NCBI GenBank assembly: GCA_016928025.1
Contig: JAFGLN010000064.1
Span: 1 to 63,483, forward strand
Direction: 5' to 3'
Origin: Deltaproteobacteria bacterium
Lineage (GTDB): Bacteria > Desulfobacterota > Syntrophia > Syntrophales > JAFGHS01
DNA length: 63,483 bases
A program made the position numbers and the translations under genes. Position 1 is the first letter of the stretch, and each line of letters starts with the position of its first letter. Below, piece by piece: positions 54,381-63,289 of the stretch. The notes beneath the pieces are model-generated. The model worked only from the letters and a program-made list of their open reading frames with translations, was not told the origin of the DNA and ran no database searches.

Positions 54381-55355
54381 ATGAATTTACGCGCACTTTG
54401 GATGAAATACTGGTTTTTTGCGGGCATCGCCTTCGTGGTACTGATCGCTTTTTCTCTGCCGCCCGTCGGCGTTTTTCTACGAACCTATAAAATTCTGGAC
54501 GTCATTATTTTTGCGGCCTTCCTGTTGACAGGACTGACCCTGGAGACGGCGAGTATCCTTAGGCAGATGAAAGGCGGCAAAGCCCTCATCGCAGCCGTGG
54601 CGTCTTCGCTCTTTCTCTTTCCCGTCCTAGCCTATGCGCCGGCGGCCTGGATTTTCGGCACACCCTCGGATGTCGCCATCGGCGTCCTGATCAATGGTGT
54701 GGCTCCCGTCACTATTGCCTCCGGAATGGTCATGACGGCCATCGCCCTGGGCAATGTTTCCCTAAGTCTCGTCATTTGCGTCTTGTGCAACGCCGTTGCC
54801 GTTGTCACCATTCCGTTCATGATGGACTTGTTAATGGGTGTCGGAAGCACGCCCGTGAACCTGCCGGTTATGCAAATGCTTACGGGTCTTGCCGTCAAGG
54901 TTCTTCTTCCCACGGTGATCGGACAAATACTCAGACCTCTGCTGAAAAGCCTGATCGCTCCATACGGCAAAGCCTTTTCCATCTTCAACCAGTGCCTCGT
55001 CCTCATGATCATCCTGAATGCCGTGTCCAGTTCCACGGACCGCATCATTCAGGCAGGTTTCGCGGTCCTCGGGATATTCATCTTTATGATCGTGTTCCAT
55101 GTTTTGATTCTTCTGATTAATTACGGCATATCCCGTCTGATTCGTCTCGACACCCCATCTACCGCCGCCTTCACCATTCACGTCTCCCAGAAAACCCTGA
55201 CGGTCAGCTACCTGGTCTGGTCGGGATTTTTTGCCAAATTGTTTCCCATGGCCTTGATCCCCGCCATCGCCTATCATTTAACGCAGATGATTATGGATAC
55301 CTTTGTCGCCCATTATTTTCAACGGATCGAACTCGATAGGTCGAATCATGGATGA
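54381..55355 (+). CDS. SBF-like (bile acid:sodium symporter superfamily) transporter
   Basis: 324 residues with about nine hydrophobic helices. Conserved features are FAAFLLTGLTLETASILRQ, GVAPVTIASGMVMTAIALGN and the late crossover region AFTIHVSQKTLTVSYLVW. Topology and motifs resemble the SBF-like/YfeH group. In this context (overlapping adenine deaminase by 8 nt and downstream of an aldo/keto reductase) it may carry a purine- or carboxylate-type substrate, but this is only inference. Confidence 0.75.
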   Translation: MNLRALWMKYWFFAGIAFVVLIAFSLPPVGVFLRTYKILDVIIFAAFLLTGLTLETASILRQMKGGKALIAAVASSLFLFPVLAYAPAAWIFGTPSDVAIGVLINGVAPVTIASGMVMTAIALGNVSLSLVICVLCNAVAVVTIPFMMDLLMGVGSTPVNLPVMQMLTGLAVKVLLPTVIGQILRPLLKSLIAPYGKAFSIFNQCLVLMIILNAVSSSTDRIIQAGFAVLGIFIFMIVFHVLILLINYGISRLIRLDTPSTAAFTIHVSQKTLTVSYLVWSGFFAKLFPMALIPAIAYHLTQMIMDTFVAHYFQRIELDRSNHG

Positions 55356-56991
55356 TGCCTTCACGATAACAGGACAGATTGTTGATATTACAGCCGGTGA
55401 TATCTTTCCAGGCCGGGTTGCGATGGAACACGGCAAAATTGTTGATATTACCACCCTGAAAAGCGCGCCGGAACGATTGATCTGTCCCGGATTCATCGAT
55501 GCCCATGTTCATATTGAAAGCTCGCTTCTGACCCCAGCCGAATTTGCAACCGTCGCTGTCACTCACGGAACTATTTGCGCTGTCTCCGATCCCCACGAGA
55601 TTGCCAATGTTCTTGGCGTTTCCGGCGTAGAGTACATGATCAAAAACGGACGGCAAATCCCTTTTTATTTCTGCTGGGGGGCACCGTCCTGCGTTCCCGC
55701 CACACCCTTCGAAACGGCTGGTGGGCGCATCACCGCCCGGGATATTCGCTATTTGTTCACCTTCCCCGAAGTCGGCTATCTGGCGGAAATGATGAACTAT
55801 CCGGGTGTCCTGGCAAAAGCCCCGGAGGTCATGGAAAAACTGAAGGCCGCCCGTGCCCTGAAAAAACCCATCGATGGCCACGCGCCTCTGTTGCGGGGTG
55901 ACGACCTAAGCCGCTACATTGCCGCAGGAATCTCGACGGACCACGAATCGGTCAGTTTGGAGGAAGCCCGGGAAAAGATCGACAAAGGCATGAAAATCAT
56001 CATCCGGCAAGGTTCGGCGGCACGGAATCTCAATGATCTTCTGCCGCTTCTTTTCGATCATGCCGCCGACTGTATGTTTTGCACGGACGATATCCATCCC
56101 GGTGATCTTATCCGAGGTCATATCAACGCCATGGCACGAGAGGCAATGGAAGCGGGTGTACCGTTGCTGTCGGCGCTCCGGGCGGCTTGTTGGAATCCGG
56201 CACGCCACTACGGCCTCAGGGCCGGCTTGCTGAAAGTGGGTGATAACGCCGATTTCATCGTGATCCCCGAGGTCTCCAAAATGGAGGTGGAGTCAACCTA
56301 TATTCGGGGACAACTGGTAGCCGCCGACGGCCACGCCAAGATCAAGCCCGGAACGGCCCGCTTGGTCAATAACTTTCAATGCGATCCTATCGGCGAGACA
56401 GATATCCAATTGCCCGCGGAAGGCAGGCTTCTTAAGGTCATCGGTATTACGGACGGACAACTGGTCACGGAATCGGAGTTGGCGGAGCCGACCGTGGAGC
56501 AGGGTATGGTCGTTTCCGATCCGTCGAGGGACATCCTGAAGCTCGTCATTGTCAACCGTTATGAACGAAAAGCCAAGCCGGCGGTGGCCTTTGTTCGTGG
56601 CTTTGGCCTCGAGCGGGGTGCTCTGGCGGCAAGTGTCGGGCACGACTCTCACAATATCACGGCTGTCGGCGTCGACGATGAAAGCCTGACCAAAGCGATC
56701 AATTGGGTGATCCGAAACAAAGGTGCTCTGGTCGCCGTTGAAGGAAAGGAAAAGGTTGTCATGCCCCTGCCGGTCGCCGGTTTGATGTCTCTGGAGGAAG
56801 CCCTGAAGGTTGCTGAAATCGAAAAGGAATTAAATCAAGCCGCAAGTACCCTTGGCACAAATCCGGCGGCACCGTTTACGATGCTGAGTTTTATGTCTCT
56901 TATCGTCATTCCCAAGTTGAAACTTTCCGATAAGGGATTGTTTGACGTGGAGACATTTCAATTTGCTGAGCCGTTTGAAACGACTTTATAA
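55348..56991 (+). CDS. ade: Adenine deaminase
   Basis: About 547 residues from the ATG at 55348; an earlier in-frame start lies inside the transporter gene. The amidohydrolase metal site is FIDAHVHIESS; VTHGTICAVSDPHEIANVLG, DGHAPLLRGDDL and the bacterial Ade C-terminal domain (GHDSHNITAVG, LPVAGLMS) follow. It converts adenine to hypoxanthine with release of ammonia. The 8-nt overlap with the transporter implies coupling. Ends 153 nt before the amidase gene. Confidence 0.92.
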   Translation: MDDAFTITGQIVDITAGDIFPGRVAMEHGKIVDITTLKSAPERLICPGFIDAHVHIESSLLTPAEFATVAVTHGTICAVSDPHEIANVLGVSGVEYMIKNGRQIPFYFCWGAPSCVPATPFETAGGRITARDIRYLFTFPEVGYLAEMMNYPGVLAKAPEVMEKLKAARALKKPIDGHAPLLRGDDLSRYIAAGISTDHESVSLEEAREKIDKGMKIIIRQGSAARNLNDLLPLLFDHAADCMFCTDDIHPGDLIRGHINAMAREAMEAGVPLLSALRAACWNPARHYGLRAGLLKVGDNADFIVIPEVSKMEVESTYIRGQLVAADGHAKIKPGTARLVNNFQCDPIGETDIQLPAEGRLLKVIGITDGQLVTESELAEPTVEQGMVVSDPSRDILKLVIVNRYERKAKPAVAFVRGFGLERGALAASVGHDSHNITAVGVDDESLTKAINWVIRNKGALVAVEGKEKVVMPLPVAGLMSLEEALKVAEIEKELNQAASTLGTNPAAPFTMLSFMSLIVIPKLKLSDKGLFDVETFQFAEPFETTL

Positions 56992-57144
56992 CAGGGTTTT
57001 GAGGAATTCCGACGCCATGGCATCAAATACTATCCATTATCCGGTCTTGCCGGAGTGGGAATCCGGTGCCTCTGGTTATGCACCTTGTAAATATCCAATA
57101 CATCATAGCGATGGCGGCAGGAAATCCAAGAAAGGAGCGTAAGA

Positions 57145-58578
57145 ATGAAAGGCTATGAAGAACTGGCATTCATGGATGCCACCGCGTTGGCCAAACTGAT
57201 CAGAAACAAGGTCATTCTGCCGAGCGAACTCATCGACGATGCGATTGACGGCATCGAAAAGATCAACCCGCACCTTAATGCCGTCGTGACGCCCATGTTC
57301 GAAGAGGCGCGGAAGGCCGCCCGGAATCCTCATCCCAAAGGGCCTTTTGCCGGCGTACCTTTTTTGCTCAAAGATCTCCTGGCGACGTACAAAGGCGTGC
57401 GAATGACTTCCGGCACGAAAACCCGGCAGGCCTATATCCCGGATCACGACAGCGAACTGGTGGCCCGTTACAAGAAAGCCGGCTTCATCACTATTGGCAA
57501 AACCAACACGCCGGAGTTCGGTCTCATGCCCACCACGGAATCCCTTCTCCTTGGCCCCTGCCGTAATCCCTGGGACCTGAACCGCACACCGGGCGGTTCC
57601 AGCGGCGGATCCGCGGCGGCCGTGGCCGCAGGCCTGATTCCCGCTGCCCATGGCAATGACGGAGGCGGATCGATCCGTATTCCCGCATCCTGTTGCGGTA
57701 TCTTCGGACTGAAGCCCACCCGGGGGAGAAACCCTCTGGGGCCTGATTACGGCGATATGATGAGCGGCCTGGTGACGGAACATGTCCTGACCCGATCGGT
57801 ACGTGATTCCGCGGCCATTCTTGACGCCACGATGGGATATATGCCCGGCGATCCCTATTGCGCCCCCGCCGCCGAAGGGCCGTATATTAATGAAATTGGT
57901 AAAGATCCCGGCCGGCTGCGAATTGCGTATCTGAACCGATTGCCCCGAGGCGGCGACCTGCCGGACGATTGCGCCAAAGCCCTGGCAGACGCCGTAAAGC
58001 TCTGCAGCGATCTCGGCCATGATCTCATTGAGGCCAGTCCAGATTACGACGCCAGAGCCCTGGCCGTCGCCTTTGGCGTGATCTGGTCATCCAACTGCGT
58101 TTTAGATGTAAACAGGGCTTCATCCCTTACCGGCAAGGAACCTTCTCCTGACGATTACGAGCCCATCACCTGGGCTCTCTACGAAATGGGCATGAACAAT
58201 ACGGCCGCTGATTATCTGGCCGCCGTTCAAACCATCCAGACCATATCGCGGCAGGTCGCACAATTTTTTGCCGATATTGATTTGTTCCTGACGCCGACAC
58301 TGGGGGAACCGCCTGTTCCCCTGGGGACTTTCGATTCGCCCCCTGAAGATCCCACGAAGGGCTGGCGCCGGAGCGGCCGGTTTGCGCCGTTTACGCCGAT
58401 TTGCAATGCCACGGGACAACCGGCCATGTCCGTACCGCTTTACTGGAGTGCGGAGGGTCTGCCCATCGGCGTTCACTTTATGGGACCCTTTGGTAACGAG
58501 ACCGTTCTGTTTCGTCTGGCATCACAACTGGAAAAGGCCCGTCCCTGGAAGAACCGCCGGCCGCCGGTCCATGTTTAA
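57145..58578 (+). CDS. Amidase-signature family protein
   Basis: 477 residues. The Ser-Ser-Lys triad is visible: Lys in PFLLKDLL, cis-Ser in [16 protein letters not shown] and nucleophile Ser in [29 protein letters not shown] follows. It hydrolyses a carboxamide (nylon-oligomer, enantioselective or indole-acetamide type cannot be told apart; it is not GatA because no gatBC genes are adjacent). Preceded by AGGAG. Confidence 0.88.
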   Translation: MKGYEELAFMDATALAKLIRNKVILPSELIDDAIDGIEKINPHLNAVVTPMFEEARKAARNPHPKGPFAGVPFLLKDLLATYKGVRMTSGTKTRQAYIPDHDSELVARYKKAGFITIGKTNTPEFGLMPTTESLLLGPCRNPWDLNRTPGGSSGGSAAAVAAGLIPAAHGNDGGGSIRIPASCCGIFGLKPTRGRNPLGPDYGDMMSGLVTEHVLTRSVRDSAAILDATMGYMPGDPYCAPAAEGPYINEIGKDPGRLRIAYLNRLPRGGDLPDDCAKALADAVKLCSDLGHDLIEASPDYDARALAVAFGVIWSSNCVLDVNRASSLTGKEPSPDDYEPITWALYEMGMNNTAADYLAAVQTIQTISRQVAQFFADIDLFLTPTLGEPPVPLGTFDSPPEDPTKGWRRSGRFAPFTPICNATGQPAMSVPLYWSAEGLPIGVHFMGPFGNETVLFRLASQLEKARPWKNRRPPVHV

Positions 58579-58651
58579 GAACCGATAAATAACGATTGAC
58601 TTTGCCCAACAAGAAAAATTATGATGACTGCACAAAAAGGAGGAGGCTTTT

Positions 58652-59218
58652 ATGAGACTGAAAGAACCCCGGATTAAACCCCTGCCCGAATCGGAGTGGA
58701 ATGAGGAACAAAAGGAAATACTGGAATACTATCGAAGACCATCCGGAAAGATTTACAATATTTTTACGACCCAGTCTCGCCACCCGGAAGTGATGAAAAG
58801 CTGGCGCTCCTTCTCCGGTTATATTTTAAACCAATCCACACTTCCCGCGCGGGACCGCGAGATGCTGATTCTGCGCATCGGCTGGCTTTGCCGGTCCGAA
58901 TATGAATTCGGACAACATACCCGCATCGGACAGCAAGCGGGTTTGACATCGGAGGAAATCGTGAACATTACGAAAGGACCTAACGCAGCGGGCTGGGACC
59001 CCTTTGACGCCGCTCTGCTTCGGGCCGTGGACGAGCTTCATGCCGATGCCTTTATCTCCGACGACACCTGGCATGTCCTTTCCCGTCGCTATGATGAGAA
59101 GCAAATGATCGATCTGATCATGACGGTTGGAAATTACAATATGGTCTCCATGTTCCTCAACAGTGTCGGCGTCCAGTTGGACCCCAAACTGGTCGGGTTT
59201 CCTGACGACCGGATCTGA
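58652..59218 (+). CDS. Carboxymuconolactone decarboxylase / AhpD-family protein
   Basis: 188 residues of the all-helical CMD/AhpD fold with PARDREMLILRIGWLCRSEYEFGQHTRIGQQAGLTSEEI and MIDLIMTVGNYNMVSMFLNSVGV. In AhpD the motif is CxxC followed by His; here it reads CRSEYEFGQH, so the second Cys is Glu and peroxidase chemistry is unlikely. Similar proteins are common in catabolic clusters without known activity. AAGGAGGAGG precedes the ATG. Confidence 0.82.
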   Translation: MRLKEPRIKPLPESEWNEEQKEILEYYRRPSGKIYNIFTTQSRHPEVMKSWRSFSGYILNQSTLPARDREMLILRIGWLCRSEYEFGQHTRIGQQAGLTSEEIVNITKGPNAAGWDPFDAALLRAVDELHADAFISDDTWHVLSRRYDEKQMIDLIMTVGNYNMVSMFLNSVGVQLDPKLVGFPDDRI

Positions 59219-59350
59219 TGGCTCTTCTTTTTCTTCTCCGAGAGCGCCCTTTGGGGAAGGGCATACAATCAATGAATCGGGCTGTCACCTTGAATTTCCG
59301 TCCGGCGACAGCCCCTTCAACAGCCCCACGACGTAAAACGTCCCTTTTCC

Positions 59351-61066
59351 CTATTCATTCATCGCGTATTCCCCATTTAGCGGAAACACGTATTTCTCCC
59401 ACACCCGGGTGTATTGCGCATCATCTCCCTGCGCCTTGATGAACATGATGTCTTTGCAATAGACACGCTGGGCGTCTGTGCTGTTGTGCATCCCGTAGAT
59501 CTGCAGGGCGAAGCGGGCAAAGTCACGTACCATAAAGTCGAAGATCTGATTCACGATGTCCGGATCAACATTATTGAAAGCGGCCTGTTCCAAAATCAAC
59601 TGGCCGTAGACGACGATGGAAAACATCTCGCCCAGGGGAAGCGAAAAGGAAGGATCCATATCCTGCGCCGTATCCGGACCGGCCTTTTCCAGCAACGCCT
59701 TGAACAGATCAATCTGATCCATGAAAACGGCCACATTCGGTAAGCTGCGGCTGGCTTCGAAAACCGGCCGGTAATCATGGAACTGCACGGCGCCCAGACC
59801 TTTCGTCGGCCCCTGATTGAACAGAAACAAATCATCTTTTGCGGTGAAATCGGTCCTAACAGGCTCATACGTCATGGGGTTGAAGAAATAGTTCTTCATG
59901 AATTTACGGATGAGCTGGATATTGACGTGCACCGTCCCTTCCAGCTTGGACGGGCCGCGAATATCGGCGGCACCCATGGCGAAATAGGTGTCCTTTTCAA
60001 AACCTTTGGCGGCGATCACCTCCCACAGCAGATTAATGACGTCCTCGGCCTGGAGGGTCACTTTCATCTTGCTTGTCGGGTTATACAGCAGATAGCGCCG
60101 GTCTTTTTCATTCGCATTGCGGAAATAATCCGTCGCGCGGCGCTGGTAGAGCTTCATCCCCACGATGCGCAGCCAGGCGTCCATGAAATTTTTCTTGACA
60201 TGGGGCATGTTCGTCACAGGCATGCCGTAGAGAATCCTGTTGGCCGCATGGGTGATGGCCTCGTAAAAACAGTGCTCCGTAACGCCGATGGAGGCCGGGC
60301 CAATGTTGAATTTACCGATGTTGACCGTATTAAGCGCGGCATCCCAAGCGTCCGGGCCTCTGGAAAGCAGGTCTTCCTCTGTTATGGGATAATCATGGAG
60401 GGCAAAGTTCGAGACATATTCCTGATGGGAAATGACGTTCTTTTTAAGTTCATAGGCTTTATGCCGGTAATTGGTCACAAAAAAACAATAATCGTCCGTA
60501 CCGTTCTTGATCCGGCCCAGGGTGGAGACCATTTCCGCTTCATTGCCGTTTCCGATATAATATTTCTCGCCGTTGGCAAGCCACCCGCCGTCTTTGTCGG
60601 GTGTCAAGACCGTCTCGGTGGAATAGATGTCGGCGCCGTGGGCCCGCTCCGACAGGCCGAAGGCAAAGATCGCCCCCTTCTTGAGGAGGGTCGCCGCTTT
60701 CCGTTTGGCTGCTTCATTGCCGCTCATCCAGATAGGCCCCAGCCCCAGGATGCTGACCTGAAAGCAGTACCAGTATCCCAGGCCGTAAAAAGCGAGCAAC
60801 TCACTATATTCACTGTTGCGGGCCGTGTCCCAGCGGCAGTCCGGATCACCGCCCCCATATTGACTGGGGGTCAGGAGCTTGGCGAATATTTGTTCTTTTC
60901 CGATATAATCGACAAACTCCCGGTACCAGATCTTTTTGTTGAAATCTTCCGTCAGACGAGTCTTGCCCATCTTTTCAAAGAAAGCGATGGTTTTGTCCAT
61001 GATCGCCCGTGTTCCCGCATCAGCCGTGAGGCTGCCGTACTTTTTAGGTTGCAGCAGATAATTCAT
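59351..61066 (-). CDS. Large divergent acyl-CoA dehydrogenase-like protein
   Basis: About 571 residues from the ATG at 61066 (AAGGAGG 5 nt upstream). It shows acyl-CoA-dehydrogenase signatures such as AFGLSERAHGADIYSTE, YYIGNGNEAEMVSTLGRI, NIGPASIGVTEHCFYEA and a long helical C-terminal domain. The usual YEGT motif near the end is not evident; the region around AADIRGPSKLEGTVHVN has SKLEGT, so the base may be there. It starts 14 nt after the ligase-MerR gene and is surely co-transcribed with it. Confidence 0.8.
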   Translation of the reverse strand: MNYLLQPKKYGSLTADAGTRAIMDKTIAFFEKMGKTRLTEDFNKKIWYREFVDYIGKEQIFAKLLTPSQYGGGDPDCRWDTARNSEYSELLAFYGLGYWYCFQVSILGLGPIWMSGNEAAKRKAATLLKKGAIFAFGLSERAHGADIYSTETVLTPDKDGGWLANGEKYYIGNGNEAEMVSTLGRIKNGTDDYCFFVTNYRHKAYELKKNVISHQEYVSNFALHDYPITEEDLLSRGPDAWDAALNTVNIGKFNIGPASIGVTEHCFYEAITHAANRILYGMPVTNMPHVKKNFMDAWLRIVGMKLYQRRATDYFRNANEKDRRYLLYNPTSKMKVTLQAEDVINLLWEVIAAKGFEKDTYFAMGAADIRGPSKLEGTVHVNIQLIRKFMKNYFFNPMTYEPVRTDFTAKDDLFLFNQGPTKGLGAVQFHDYRPVFEASRSLPNVAVFMDQIDLFKALLEKAGPDTAQDMDPSFSLPLGEMFSIVVYGQLILEQAAFNNVDPDIVNQIFDFMVRDFARFALQIYGMHNSTDAQRVYCKDIMFIKAQGDDAQYTRVWEKYVFPLNGEYAMNE

Positions 61067-61080
61067 AAAACCCTCCTTAT

Positions 61081-63123
61081 TCATGACGCTATCTTTGAAC
61101 GGATCCGTTCCCGGTACTCCGTAATTTCGTTTTTCAGGACATTAAGGTCTTCAACACGCTCGTCGATTCGTCTAAGATGATCGTCCAGCAGTTCAAGGAG
61201 TCTTTTGAGAACCTTGTCGTTCGATTTTTCATACGTCCACATGGCTTCGAGTTCCTGCATTTCGAAAAGCGACAAACCCATGATTTTTAAACGCTTGATC
61301 AGTTTGAGCCGCCGCAGGTCCACATCGGTATAGATCCGCCGGCCCCCTTCGACGCGTTTGACGGAGTTGAGGAGTCCGATCTCTTCATAATACCTGATGG
61401 TCCGCTGGCTCATCTCCAGGCTCTTTGCCAGTTCCCCAATACTGATTTCCCTGCCGTTCGTCATGGAATCCCCTTTCCATTCATGAGATGTATATTGCTC
61501 CGTATAGGTCTGTCTCAGTTTATATTTTTGAATCTTGCCGCTGGCCGTCATGGGGAAAGCCTCTACAAATTCCCAATAGCGCGGAATTTTATGGCGGGCG
61601 ATCCGATTCTTACAGAAGGCTTGAAATTCTTCAGCTGTCGCCGTTTCACCCGGTTTGAGCTGTATCACCGCCAGAACCTGTTCACCGTATTTATCGTCCG
61701 GGATCCCTACGACCTGCACATCCGCCACTTTGGGATTGGTATAAAGAAACTCTTCGATCTCCTTGGGATAAATATTCTCTCCTCCCCGGATGATCATGTC
61801 TTTCAGCCGTCCCGTCACCTTAAAATAGCCATTGCTGTCCTCTTCCCCCAAATCCCCTGTATGGAGCCAGCCGTCCCGGTCGACAGCGGCGGCTGTCGCC
61901 TCGGGCATCTTATAGTAGCCCTTCATGACACAGGCGCTTCGGGTGACAATTTCCCCCTGGACACCGGCGGGCTGATCGTTACCCGTCTCGGGATCAATGA
62001 TCTTGCCTTCCACATCGGGCAGGAGACGACCCACTGTCGAGACCCGCAATTCCACGGGATCGTCTCGTCTGGTCATGGTCATGACCGGTGCCGATTCAGT
62101 CTGACCGAAAGCGATAACCACCTCGGGGCAGTGCATCTTCGTGCGCACCTGATTCATCGTTTCGACAGGGCAAGGCGCTCCAGCCATAATGCCCGTCCGG
62201 AGGGTGGTCACGTCGTAGCGATCGAATTCCGGATGGTTCAGAATGGCGATGAACATGGTTGGGACACCATTGACAGCGGTACATTTTTCGTTATCTATGA
62301 ACTCCAGGGCTTTGAGCGGATCAAAAAACTCTGCAACAACCATGACGGAACCGTGATAAACGCAGTTCAATGTGCTCATGACACAACCGAAGCAATGAAA
62401 AAAGGGGACCTGAATCAAGAGGCGGTCCCGATGGGACATTCCCATGACATCGCCCACCATGCGGGCATTGTTGACGATGTTGTGGTGGGTGAGCATAACC
62501 CCTTTCGGGAAACCCGTTGTTCCCGACGTATATTGAATATTGATAACATCATTATCATCAAGGCTATGCATCCGGTCGTCCAGCGCTGTTTCCGTCACAT
62601 CTCGGCCCATTTGAACAACTTCCTGAAAGCGGAACATTCCCGGAATTTCCTCTCTTGCGCCGATGTAAACAACATTTTTGAGCTCAGGAAGATTGTCCGA
62701 CATAAGCCCTCCCGGCCCATAACGATCCAGTTCCGGGACGACGGTACGGGTGATATCATAGAAGCTGACGGTCCGGTAGGATTCCATGATAAACAGGTTC
62801 GTGATATCCGACTGTTTGAGAATGTACTCCAATTCGTGGGACTGATAGTTCGTGTTGACCGTAACCAGAATACCGCCCACCATGCCGAGGGAAAATTGCA
62901 GGTAGACCCACTCGGGAATGTTCGTTGTCCAGACGGCAACATGATCTCCCCGCTTGATGCCCAGGGCCATCAACCCCTTGGCAACGTCTCGGCAAGTCTT
63001 GTAAAACTCACCGTATGTCTGACGGATTCCGGATTGTGGATGAATCAGAGCGGGATAATCCGGCTGTCGAATTGCCGGCTCCCGAATAAGATTGCCGACG
63101 GTTTTGTGAATGAAGGCAGACAT
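61081..63123 (-). CDS. Acyl-CoA ligase fused to a C-terminal MerR-family regulator domain
   Basis: 680 residues in one open frame. Residues 1-545 are a complete AMP-forming acyl-CoA ligase: P-loop YTSGTTGFPKG, GQTESAP, GWLHTGDLGEED, GRLKDMIIRGGENIYPKEIEE and the catalytic Lys in MTASGKIQKYKLR. A 15-residue linker leads to a MerR-family domain (554-680): ISIGELAKSLEMSQRTIRYYEEIGLL, EGGRRIYTDVDLRRLKLIKRLKIMGLSLFE, then a coiled coil. No metal-binding Cys is present. The enzyme would activate a fatty or aromatic acid; the tail could bind DNA and sense the substrate state. Confidence 0.88.
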   Translation of the reverse strand: MSAFIHKTVGNLIREPAIRQPDYPALIHPQSGIRQTYGEFYKTCRDVAKGLMALGIKRGDHVAVWTTNIPEWVYLQFSLGMVGGILVTVNTNYQSHELEYILKQSDITNLFIMESYRTVSFYDITRTVVPELDRYGPGGLMSDNLPELKNVVYIGAREEIPGMFRFQEVVQMGRDVTETALDDRMHSLDDNDVINIQYTSGTTGFPKGVMLTHHNIVNNARMVGDVMGMSHRDRLLIQVPFFHCFGCVMSTLNCVYHGSVMVVAEFFDPLKALEFIDNEKCTAVNGVPTMFIAILNHPEFDRYDVTTLRTGIMAGAPCPVETMNQVRTKMHCPEVVIAFGQTESAPVMTMTRRDDPVELRVSTVGRLLPDVEGKIIDPETGNDQPAGVQGEIVTRSACVMKGYYKMPEATAAAVDRDGWLHTGDLGEEDSNGYFKVTGRLKDMIIRGGENIYPKEIEEFLYTNPKVADVQVVGIPDDKYGEQVLAVIQLKPGETATAEEFQAFCKNRIARHKIPRYWEFVEAFPMTASGKIQKYKLRQTYTEQYTSHEWKGDSMTNGREISIGELAKSLEMSQRTIRYYEEIGLLNSVKRVEGGRRIYTDVDLRRLKLIKRLKIMGLSLFEMQELEAMWTYEKSNDKVLKRLLELLDDHLRRIDERVEDLNVLKNEITEYRERIRSKIAS
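61464..61478 (-). promoter_or_regulatory. Internal ribosome-binding site and ATG at the ligase-MerR junction
   Basis: The linker of the fusion contains, on the minus strand, GGAAAGGGGATTCC directly before an in-frame ATG at 61464 (MTNGREISIGEL). An A/G-rich Shine-Dalgarno 5 nt upstream of the MerR start means a free 127-residue MerR protein may be made from the same mRNA. Confidence 0.5.
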
Positions 63124-63240
63124 CAGACGTCCTCCTGTTTTACCTGTTTTCCGAAGCCCCTTTCCTCAATCAGCAGCATAGACAGGTATGGAAACGGCAC
63201 ATTCAATTTTTCTCGATGGTCGGCTTCCGTCTACTAAAGC

Positions 63241-63289
63241 CACTTAACGTAAACTGGATTCAGTATAGCGGCATATTATATTTTGTCAA
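63241..63289 (-). promoter_or_regulatory. Promoter of the ligase-MerR operon with nearby repeat
   Basis: A perfect TTGACA (63289-63284) and TATACT (63267-63262) are 16 nt apart on the minus strand. Just downstream of the -10, TTTACGTTAAGTG (63253-63241) is an imperfect dyad that could be the operator of the encoded MerR domain. The spacer lacks the 19-20 nt typical of classic MerR activators, which argues for repression rather than activation. Confidence 0.6.

Noticed and set aside
57103..58020. Minus-strand frame of 305 codons opposite the amidase
   Set aside because: Antisense shadow of a gene with a clear Ser-Ser-Lys triad.
59777..61180. Plus-strand open frame of 467 codons opposite the acyl-CoA dehydrogenase-like gene
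   Set aside because: Antisense shadow; no recognisable domain.
61483..63237. Long plus-strand open frame (584 codons) opposite the acyl-CoA ligase
   Set aside because: It is antisense to a gene with all ligase motifs, has a His/Asp-rich composition typical of reverse-complement reading, and no family motif or ribosome-binding site.
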